Assembly: GCA_009912575.1 (NCBI GenBank)
Contig: WNDP01000027.1
Span: forward strand, 1 to 37,139
DNA length: 37,139 bases
Source of the DNA: Acinetobacter bereziniae
GTDB taxonomy: Bacteria > Pseudomonadota > Gammaproteobacteria > Pseudomonadales > Moraxellaceae
Reading direction: 5' to 3'
Shown piece by piece: positions 31,445-36,785 of this stretch (its first letter is position 1; each line of letters starts with the position of its first letter). The position numbers and the translations under genes are program-made. The notes under the pieces are model-generated. The model worked only from the letters and a program-made list of their open reading frames with translations. It was not told the DNA's origin and made no database searches.

Positions 31445-31460
31445 CAGGAGATTTTCTTAA

Positions 31461-31652
31461 ATGAAAAAAAGTAAGGTTCAGGTTTTAAAGCAAACTCAAT
31501 TCAGAATTAATGATGACAACGATATGGATTTGCTGGAAGCTATTAATAATTCACAAGAAAACTTTTCAAAAGTGACTAAGTTATTTTGGGCTGAAAAACT
31601 TGGAATTGAATATACCCCACGTAAATGCGGAGCAAAAAAGAATGAAGAGTGA
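31461..31652 (+). CDS. Small hypothetical protein
   Basis: 63 residues after CAGGAGA. MKKSKVQVLKQTQFRINDDN suggests a short strand then helices, the pattern of small ribbon-helix-helix proteins (strand near residue 10, then two helices); a DNA-binding role is possible but unproven. It stands first after the divergent operator, a usual place for an autoregulator. Confidence 0.5.
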   Translation: MKKSKVQVLKQTQFRINDDNDMDLLEAINNSQENFSKVTKLFWAEKLGIEYTPRKCGAKKNEE

Positions 31653-31827
31653 ATCTCAAATTCGTAAAGATATAAAAAATTGTGAGTATTTTATTAAAAA
31701 ACACAAGGAACAAATTGAATTCTATCTTGAGGAGTTTAATCCAAACAAAATAGCTTCATATGCTCAAAAAATTATTGAAATACAAGTTGAGCTTGATATT
31801 TTGTTGCTGGTATTGAATGATTCATGA
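31642..31827 (+). CDS. Small coiled-coil protein
   Basis: 61 residues from ATG 31642 (GGAG upstream; the frame from 31600 lies inside the previous gene). All helical and charged (KKHKEQIEFYLEEF, AQKIIEIQVELDILLLVL). Overlaps both neighbours. Function unknown. Confidence 0.5.
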   Translation: MKSESQIRKDIKNCEYFIKKHKEQIEFYLEEFNPNKIASYAQKIIEIQVELDILLLVLNDS

Positions 31828-32210
31828 GTATTTTTAAGGAAGCAGAATATGCAGAGTCATTAAGCATATGCAGTAAAAGAAAAGTTGGAGTGGCTATTGA
31901 ATTGCATAATCATGTTGTTTCTATTGGTTGGAATCATGGAACAAATGAAAAATGCAACTGTGATAAACACAAATCAAATCCAGATTGCCTTCATGCTGAA
32001 GTAGTCTCATTCTTCGCTGAAGATGATTTTTGCTTTCGCAATGGTGTTATGGCAGTCACTTATTTACCATGCTTAAATTGCGCCAAATTGATCTCTTCAA
32101 AAGGTATTAAAACGGTTTACTACCGAGATCACCGAGAAGACAAAACGCAAGGCATAGAATTTTTAAAGTTAAACAATGTTGAAGTATTAAACGAGTGGAG
32201 TATCAAATGA
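31824..32210 (+). CDS. Deoxycytidylate deaminase-like protein
   Basis: 128 residues of the zinc cytidine/deoxycytidylate deaminase fold. Zinc ligands are in CLHAEVV (His57, with the catalytic Glu59) and PCLNC (Cys83, Cys86). SKRKVGVAI and ISSKGIKTVYYRD fit the dCMP deaminase pattern. It should turn dCMP into dUMP, the precursor of dTMP; with the dUTPase two genes on, both routes to dUMP are covered. A cytidine-nucleotide substrate other than dCMP cannot be excluded. Confidence 0.82.
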   Translation: MSIFKEAEYAESLSICSKRKVGVAIELHNHVVSIGWNHGTNEKCNCDKHKSNPDCLHAEVVSFFAEDDFCFRNGVMAVTYLPCLNCAKLISSKGIKTVYYRDHREDKTQGIEFLKLNNVEVLNEWSIK

Positions 32211-32428
32211 GTAATTATGTAATTAATCTTTTATCAGCAACATCCCTATATCTGATTATCAAGTTTTCAAGCTGGCTTGGATCTTTATTTTATGTAAACA
32301 GAACGCAGGGTGAATTAACGGAATTTGGGGTTGTTTTTGGTTTAGTTCTTTTTGTTCTGTTTTATGTTTTTTTATTCACGAAATTACAAGATTTATTCAA
32401 ATTAATTTCATCTAAAATTATTAAGTAA
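32207..32428 (+). CDS. Small two-helix membrane protein
   Basis: 73 residues from ATG 32207 (ATGA overlap with the deaminase stop). Two hydrophobic helices (LLSATSLYLIIKFSSWLGSL; VVFGLVLFVLFYVFLFT) and a basic end. Not recognised; sits between two nucleotide enzymes without obvious link. Confidence 0.5.
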   Translation: MSNYVINLLSATSLYLIIKFSSWLGSLFYVNRTQGELTEFGVVFGLVLFVLFYVFLFTKLQDLFKLISSKIIK

Positions 32429-32442
32429 GAGGTTTTAAACGA

Positions 32443-32901
32443 ATGGAAGTAAAAATTAAGAAGTTGCATAAAGATGCTATTATTCCAAATTATGCGCATA
32501 GCTCAGACGCTGGACTAGATATTACAGCCACATCTAAATTCCATGATGAGAATGGAAATATTTGCTATGGAAGTGGATTAGCTATGTCTATTCCTTCTGG
32601 TTTTGTTGGATTGCTTTTTCCACGCTCAAGCATAAGCAAGAAGGATTTATGTTTAGCTAATTCTGTTGGTGTGATTGATTCAGGATATATTGGTGAGGTT
32701 ATCTTTAAGTTTAAAGAAAATTACCGACATATTTATAATGGTAATGATGAAATTATAATGCAAGATATTAATAGCTATGATGTTGGTGAAAGAATCGGGC
32801 AAATAATCATCATGCCATATCCAAAAATCAATTTTGTTGAAGTTGATGAACTTGATAGTTCTGATCGTGGTGATAGTGGTTTTGGTTCAAGTGGAGCTTG
32901 A
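32443..32901 (+). CDS. dut: dUTPase
   Basis: 152 residues, trimeric dUTPase type. Motif 1 SSDAGLDITA, motif 2 FPRSSISKKD, motif 3 NSVGVIDSGYIGEV, motif 4 GERIGQIII and the C-terminal flexible motif DRGDSGFGSSG (a variant of RGxGGFGSTG). It hydrolyses dUTP to dUMP, keeping uracil out of the AT-rich phage DNA and feeding dTMP synthesis. Same operon as the deaminase. Confidence 0.93.
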   Translation: MEVKIKKLHKDAIIPNYAHSSDAGLDITATSKFHDENGNICYGSGLAMSIPSGFVGLLFPRSSISKKDLCLANSVGVIDSGYIGEVIFKFKENYRHIYNGNDEIIMQDINSYDVGERIGQIIIMPYPKINFVEVDELDSSDRGDSGFGSSGA

Positions 32902-32902
32902 T

Positions 32903-33127
32903 ATGCTAGAAAAATTCATTAAATCATTTGGTTTTCTTGGCATTGATGCATCAAATGTGAACCATACGGAATGCGCTAAAAACGTTTATAAATTTGATAA
33001 CGATTCAATTGACAAACAATGGCGATGCTTCTTAGCTTTCTATCGTGACGGTCATCGTCAAGGTCGCATTGATGAGCTAAACGAAATTTCAATTCATGCT
33101 ATAAATGAGATTTCCAAAATCAAATAG
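32903..33127 (+). CDS. Small hypothetical protein
   Basis: 74 residues from ATG 32903 (GGAG upstream; the longer frame from 32834 overlaps dut). CFLAFYRDGHRQGRIDELNE resembles the 'F..G...GR...L..' helix found in several small phage proteins. Last gene of the operon; the extended -10 at 33132 lies just after its stop. Confidence 0.5.
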   Translation: MLEKFIKSFGFLGIDASNVNHTECAKNVYKFDNDSIDKQWRCFLAFYRDGHRQGRIDELNEISIHAINEISKIK

Positions 33128-33131
33128 ATAG

Positions 33132-33140
33132 TGTTATACT
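33132..33140 (+). promoter_or_regulatory. Extended -10 promoter for a tiny RNA
   Basis: TGT-TATACT is a full extended -10 element, with TTTCCA 18 bases upstream (33111-33116). The start would fall near 33147, only about 45 bases before a terminator. Confidence 0.45.
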
Positions 33141-33144
33141 CATC

Positions 33145-33192
33145 GGACTCGTAACAGTCCTTCTAGCCCAGTCACCCACTGGGCATTTTTTT
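33145..33192 (+). ncRNA. Candidate small RNA, two hairpins including terminator
   Basis: First hairpin GGACT (33145) - CGTAAC - AGTCC (33156). Second hairpin GCCCAGT (33166) - CACCC - ACTGGGC (33178-33184), then seven T after one A, a normal terminator. A promoter directly upstream and no reading frame between suggest an independent transcript of about 45 nt. The second hairpin also serves as terminator of the dut operon, so the RNA could alternatively be a processed operon tail. Confidence 0.45.
33166..33192 (+). terminator. Rho-independent terminator
   Basis: 7-bp GC-rich stem GCCCAGT/ACTGGGC, loop CACCC, then A and a run of seven T. Confidence 0.85.
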
Positions 33193-33207
33193 ACCCTAAA
33201 ATAACTG

Positions 33208-33236
33208 TTGCATTAATATATATATTGATATATATT
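33208..33236 (+). promoter_or_regulatory. Class A early promoter, copy at 33208
   Basis: -35 TTGCAT (33208-33213), 17-bp spacer, -10 TATATT (33231-33236). The spacer differs from the others by one G in the palindrome centre (ATATTGATAT). Drives the operon from 33262. Confidence 0.65.
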
Positions 33237-33261
33237 CTAGTTTCTTTAGAAGGAGTAAGTT

Positions 33262-34065
33262 ATGAGTAAGTTTAAAATAAATGATCATGTTGAAATAGTT
33301 AGTGTTGGTTTTTTAACTAAGAATGAAAGAATCACTATGAATGTTAAAGTTGGGGATTCTGGAAAAGTAATTGGTTTTTATAGACCAGCCCCAGTAGTTG
33401 CTATTATTGAAAATAATAAGTTTACAAATAGTAATGCAGGAGAGGGCAAATTATTCATACCAATGTCTAGCCTAAAAAAGTTAAATTCATTTTATCTTGA
33501 ATCAAACCGCCACAAATTATATCAAGCGATTAAAGCAACTGGATTTCACGCTGAGAAATTATCTTTAGCATCTAATCATGCTAAAACTTATTTCACTGGA
33601 TTCACTGCTGAGTCACGTTTCAATAGTCGTGGTGATATTACAGAAGAACGTTTAAATTCTTTATTAACCACATTGGAATTTGCAGAACGTGAGTTGCTTG
33701 GTGTTGGTGCTAAGACTGTTGATGAAAAAAATGTGTCTTTGGTTGAAGAAAAAACAACAATGATTGTTGGTGATACAAAATTCGAAGGAACTCTTTCGGA
33801 ATTTAAAATATTTCTTGATAAGACTTTAAGTGATGAGGAAATTAAACTTATGGATTCTTCTGAATACAAGAAGATTGCAGAGGATTTTGAATCTGGAATG
33901 CAAGAATCGATTAATGAACCAAAAAACCAAAGTGATCTGTATTCAGAATATTTTGATTCAGCTAACAAGCGCATTCAAGAAAAGAAAGATGCAAAAGTTA
34001 GAAACTTCTTGATTGTGTTTTTGGTTTTTGTTGTTCTATTGGCATTATGGTTTTTCTTTAAATGA
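33262..34065 (+). CDS. Tail-anchored hypothetical protein
   Basis: 267 residues: an N-terminal beta domain (INDHVEIVSVGFL, VKVGDSGKVIGFY, like an SH3/KOW barrel), a helical middle (SNRHKLYQAIKATGFHAEKL), an acidic linker, and a C-terminal membrane helix (NFLIVFLVFVVLLALWFFF) ending in Lys. The N-terminal part would face the cytoplasm. Not recognised. Ribosome binding site AGAAGGAG, 3' overlap with the winged-helix gene. Confidence 0.55.
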   Translation: MSKFKINDHVEIVSVGFLTKNERITMNVKVGDSGKVIGFYRPAPVVAIIENNKFTNSNAGEGKLFIPMSSLKKLNSFYLESNRHKLYQAIKATGFHAEKLSLASNHAKTYFTGFTAESRFNSRGDITEERLNSLLTTLEFAERELLGVGAKTVDEKNVSLVEEKTTMIVGDTKFEGTLSEFKIFLDKTLSDEEIKLMDSSEYKKIAEDFESGMQESINEPKNQSDLYSEYFDSANKRIQEKKDAKVRNFLIVFLVFVVLLALWFFFK

Positions 34066-34307
34066 ACAATACTGCTAAATCTTTAGACCGTGGCATTGAT
34101 GTACTGCTGGTGATAAAAAACTCACCAGTGGCGACAGCTAAGGAGGTTCACAATCAAGTTATGCACAATGAGACAATTCGATGCGTTCAGCGTTATTTGA
34201 AAGGATTATGCGAATTAGGCTTAATCTACGGCATAGCTAAAGATGGTGAAGCAACAAGATATTATTTGACTGGAAAGTCTTTACAATTATTTGGAGTGGT
34301 GAAATGA
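34062..34307 (+). CDS. Winged-helix transcription-regulator-like protein
   Basis: 81 residues. Helices SLDRGIDVLLVIKNSPVA, TAKEVHNQVMH, recognition helix ETIRCVQRYLKGLCELGLI, wing YGIAKDGEATRYYLT: a clear winged helix. Overlaps both neighbours by four bases. With the 1274 gene it is one of the few candidate DNA-binding regulators, and so a possible factor for class A or B promoters. Confidence 0.65.
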   Translation: MNNTAKSLDRGIDVLLVIKNSPVATAKEVHNQVMHNETIRCVQRYLKGLCELGLIYGIAKDGEATRYYLTGKSLQLFGVVK

Positions 34308-34525
34308 ATTTAAATTTATTATTAGATGCGAAAGCTGAAGCAGAACGTTTTATTAAATCTATTGATGATGAGATAGATAAGCAAAATAAAGATGCAAAAA
34401 AATATTCATGGATTAAATCAACAATTGATCGTGGGTATTTATATTCTGGCGCTGGAGTTGCAACAATTAAACGCAGATCAATGGATTTAACTCGATCATT
34501 GTCTAAGATGCGTCAAGGAAAATAA
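34304..34525 (+). CDS. Small charged hypothetical protein
   Basis: 73 residues; helical N-terminus (LLLDAKAEAERFIKSIDDEI) then a basic end (IKRRSMDLTRSLSKMRQGK). ATGA overlap with the gene before. Function unknown. Confidence 0.5.
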   Translation: MNLNLLLDAKAEAERFIKSIDDEIDKQNKDAKKYSWIKSTIDRGYLYSGAGVATIKRRSMDLTRSLSKMRQGK

Positions 34526-34526
34526 C

Positions 34527-34679
34527 ATGAGCCTAGACCAAATCAGAAAAGATGCGCCATCAATGGCAACTCATTATTGTAAAAAGAATGAAGTTTACAT
34601 TTCAGGTGGTAAATGATTTTTAAACGGTAACTGGATTCAATATGATGATAGTTGCAGAATGGAGCTTACAGAGTTATGA
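34527..34679 (+). pseudogene. 'MSLDQI' family gene with in-frame TGA
   Basis: ATG 34527 gives MSLDQIRKDAPSMATHYC...YISGGK and stops at TGA 34614-34616. The same frame goes on FLNGNWIQYDDSCRMELTEL to TGA 34677-34679, which overlaps the next ATG (34676) in the usual coupled way. The paralogue at 29593 (minus) is uninterrupted. TGG to TGA is the simplest explanation, since a Trp fits before FLNG. Translation past the TGA would be needed to couple the next gene. Confidence 0.6.
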
Positions 34680-35056
34680 AGGTAATGAGTAAAGATTTTG
34701 TTTTATCTTGTGTTGAAAAACTAAATGAAACACAGCATAAATTATTCATTGACTATGGATTGCGTCAAATCAAATACATGTTTGATGTTGATAAAATACT
34801 AGAAGTTGAATTACCTGAAAATTCAAAATTAATAGGTTTATCCGAAATGGGTAGATTTACTGCAATTGATCATGAAAATAAAATTCGTTATGGATATTTC
34901 CCCCATGACAAAAGATGGTCACAAGCAAATGAGTTTGGAAATTTAACAAAATTTGATTCAATAGATGATTTTGGTTTTATATACAATACATTCAAGTTAA
35001 TCAAATATGAATTAAACTCATTGACATATGTTCATAGAAATTATATTAATTGGTAA
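34676..35056 (+). CDS. Hypothetical protein
   Basis: 126 residues from ATG 34676, or 123 from ATG 34685. Helical start (LSCVEKLNETQHKLF), a beta middle with GRFTAIDHENKIRYGYFP, and an aromatic end. Not recognised. Last gene before a terminator. Confidence 0.5.
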   Translation: MKVMSKDFVLSCVEKLNETQHKLFIDYGLRQIKYMFDVDKILEVELPENSKLIGLSEMGRFTAIDHENKIRYGYFPHDKRWSQANEFGNLTKFDSIDDFGFIYNTFKLIKYELNSLTYVHRNYINW

Positions 35057-35061
35057 AAACT

Positions 35062-35082
35062 AGCTCCTTCGGGAGCTTTTTT
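35062..35082 (+). terminator. Rho-independent terminator
   Basis: Stem AGCTCC (35062-35067), TTCG loop, GGAGCT (35072-35077), T run. Confidence 0.85.
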
Positions 35083-35102
35083 ATTCCTTAAAGTTTCACC
35101 AC

Positions 35103-35147
35103 TCATAAAAATATTCATTAGACGCAATGTTTAAGTTGGAGAATAAT
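35103..35147 (+). promoter_or_regulatory. Class B promoter, copy 6
   Basis: CATAA at 35103, TTCATTAG at 35114 (11 bp), -10-like AATAAT at 35142 (28 bp), then ATTTAGGAGG before the ATG at 35172. Directly after a terminator. Confidence 0.6.
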
Positions 35148-35171
35148 TGGGGAAATTTAGGAGGAAATACA

Positions 35172-35417
35172 ATGTTAAAAGCTCAATATGATTTAGAAGC
35201 ATTCGGTAGAACCATTAATGATTTAGATGATAGATTACCAAAAGGTCGAAGCCGTTGTTTTGATATTGGTATATGGGGTGGTTCTGGTTGTGCTGCTTTT
35301 GTTGATGGTGAATGTGATGAACCACAAGAGATTGATTATATTTACATGGTCGAAGATCATGGCGAAGATGGTGCAAAAGAAATTAAGAGTAAATACCCTG
35401 CTGGAACATGGGAATAA
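35172..35417 (+). CDS. Acidic hypothetical protein, class B promoter
   Basis: 81 residues from ATG 35172 (AGGAGG nine bases upstream); the ATG at 35127 lies upstream of the promoter's -10 and is excluded. Acidic, with a Gly/Cys-rich centre (GIWGGSGCAAFVDGECDEP) and a C-terminal acidic helix (VEDHGEDGAKEI). Function unknown; same promoter type as five other small genes. Confidence 0.6.
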   Translation: MLKAQYDLEAFGRTINDLDDRLPKGRSRCFDIGIWGGSGCAAFVDGECDEPQEIDYIYMVEDHGEDGAKEIKSKYPAGTWE

Positions 35418-35421
35418 TTAA

Positions 35422-35667
35422 ATGAACCACACAATAAACGATTCTTTCATGAATCCTGACCGTTTTGTCTATTCTGTTATTCCTTTTAAGTTGAGTGATA
35501 GAGAGCCTAGAAAAGATATACCAGATTGGCGCATAGCTCGCAGTAATGCGCGTTCAATGGGTAAAGTGTCATATCTATACACCAAACCCTCAAAATGTTG
35601 TGGTAGCCTTACTAGACGTGTTTATGATAATAGTTGTTATGAGTGTTTTAAATTGGAGAAGAAGTGA
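35422..35667 (+). CDS. Small zinc-finger-like protein
   Basis: 81 residues. The end carries KCCGSLTRRVY and SCYECFKLEK, i.e. CC...C-x2-C, a likely zinc knuckle. The middle is basic (DWRIARSNARSMGK). GTGA overlap with the methyltransferase start suggests translational coupling. Confidence 0.5.
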   Translation: MNHTINDSFMNPDRFVYSVIPFKLSDREPRKDIPDWRIARSNARSMGKVSYLYTKPSKCCGSLTRRVYDNSCYECFKLEKK

Positions 35668-36416
35668 TTAATTTAATGCAAGGCGACTGCCTAGAGCTAA
35701 TGAAAACCATTCCCGATGGTAGTGTGGATTTGATTTTAACTGATCCTCCTTATGGGACAACGGCATGTAAGTGGGATAGCGTAATTCAATTTGATTTAAT
35801 GTGGTCTGAATTAAAGCGCATTATCAAACCTAACGGTGCGATTGTTTTGTTTGGTAGTGAGCCTTTTAGTAGCGCTTTACGCATGAGCAATATTAAGCAG
35901 TATAAATATGACTGGATTTGGTCTAAGAGCAGGGCATTAGGATTTACCAATGCAAAAAACAAACCAATGAATAAGCATGAAATAATAAGCGTATTTAGTG
36001 ATGGAACTTGTGCAAATGGATCGAAAAACAAAATGCCTTATTATCCTCAAGGATTAATTCCTTATGGGAAAAAAGTATCAGGAATTAAAATTTGTAATGC
36101 CGATATGTCTGAAGGTGGTCATAAGTTCTCAAGAAAATCCCACAAGGAAGAGTTTATCCAATAATTTACAAATTATCCAACTCAAGTCTTAGAGTTTAAA
36201 AATGAAGGGAAAACACTTCACCCAACACAAAAGCCTATTGCATTGCTTGAATACTTAATCAAGACATATACAAAAGAAGGTGAAACTGTTTTGGATTTCA
36301 CCATGGGTTCAGGTTCAACAGGGGTGGCTTGCAAAAATACCAATAGAAGTTTCATTGGTATTGAACTAGTCGAAAAATACTTCGATATAGCAAAAAATAG
36401 AATTGAATCTGCGTAA
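35664..36416 (+). pseudogene. Beta-class adenine/cytosine-N4 DNA methyltransferase gene split by TAA
   Basis: GTG 35664 (GGAG five bases upstream) gives 166 residues: QGDCLELMKTIPDGSVDLIL, catalytic motif IV DPPY at 27-30, YDWIWSKSRALGF and so on, to TAA 36162-36164. The frame continues without change to 36416: FTNYPTQVLEF, KTLHPTQKPIALLEYL, then the AdoMet-binding motif FTMGSGSTGVAC and IGIELVEKYFDIA. The order IV then I is the beta class. The split removes the AdoMet site from the first part, so only a read-through product would be active. AAA to TAA (IQ-K-FTNYP) is a one-base explanation. Confidence 0.8.
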
Positions 36417-36420
36417 CATT

Positions 36421-36443
36421 AAGCCCTTTAACTAGGGCTTTTT
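36421..36443 (+). terminator. Rho-independent terminator
   Basis: Stem AAGCCCT (36421-36427), loop TTAACT, AGGGCTT (36434-36440), T run. Confidence 0.85.
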
Positions 36444-36492
36444 AATCTGTTATATATCAATTTTTCTTATTTTGTATATTTGAATTATTTAT

Positions 36493-36520
36493 TTTACAGT
36501 ACTAAAAATAGAGCTATAAT
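36493..36520 (+). promoter_or_regulatory. Strong sigma70-like promoter with GTAC sites
   Basis: -35 TTTACA (36493-36498), 16-bp spacer, -10 TATAAT (36515-36520). GTAC occurs at 36499-36502 and 36523-36526, on both sides of the -10. Phd/YefM antitoxins act on sites with a GTAC core, so these may be operators for the Phd-like product of the gene at 36546. Confidence 0.65.
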
Positions 36521-36545
36521 AAGTACAAATCAAAGGAGATTAAAC

Positions 36546-36776
36546 ATGATTCCATTAATTAAATTTTCAGATATTAAGAAAAATCCTCAAGAGCTTATCA
36601 TTAAGGAAGGTCATGCGGCAATTGTCCGTTACAGTGATGTTGTTGGTTTTGTAGTTGAACCTGAGCGAATGAAGCAGTTAATAGATGCTGAAACAAAATC
36701 ATTAAATTATCTTGACGCATTAAGGAAAGTTGCTAGTGGTCAATTATGTGGTGATGATCTTATTAATTTGGATTGA
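36546..36776 (+). CDS. Phd/YefM-like antitoxin-type protein without a toxin partner
   Basis: 76 residues from ATG 36546 (AAAGGAG seven bases upstream); the ATG at 36480 is upstream of the promoter and is excluded. IPLIKFSDIKKNPQELIIKE, GHAAIVRYSDVVGFVVEPER and MKQLIDA follow the Phd/YefM fold: N-terminal strand, helix, 'G..A.V.R......VV.P' strands, then helix. In toxin-antitoxin systems this domain binds its own promoter. Here the next gene is the replication protein, with no toxin. Roles as repressor of the replication operon or as a decoy antitoxin against a host toxin are both possible. Confidence 0.65.
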   Translation: MIPLIKFSDIKKNPQELIIKEGHAAIVRYSDVVGFVVEPERMKQLIDAETKSLNYLDALRKVASGQLCGDDLINLD

Positions 36777-36785
36777 GGTATTTTG

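Noticed and set aside
33145-33192. tRNA gene from the GGACT/AGTCC arm
   Set aside because: No acceptor, D or T arms can be formed, and the second hairpin is an ordinary terminator.
33588-33974. Minus-strand 128-residue frame under the tail-anchored gene
   Set aside because: Ser-rich shadow of an acidic/Asn-rich plus-strand gene in a plus-strand operon; no promoter or start signals.
34527-34679. Genome-wide recoding of TGA as tryptophan
   Set aside because: TGA terminates many overlapping genes (for example the ATGA junctions), and Trp is normally encoded by TGG throughout the structural genes.
36450-36480. Additional class A promoter in the TATATATCAA stretch before the Phd-like gene
   Set aside because: No TTGCAT or TTGCAA on either strand at the 17-bp spacing; the good promoter here is the separate TTTACA/TATAAT pair.
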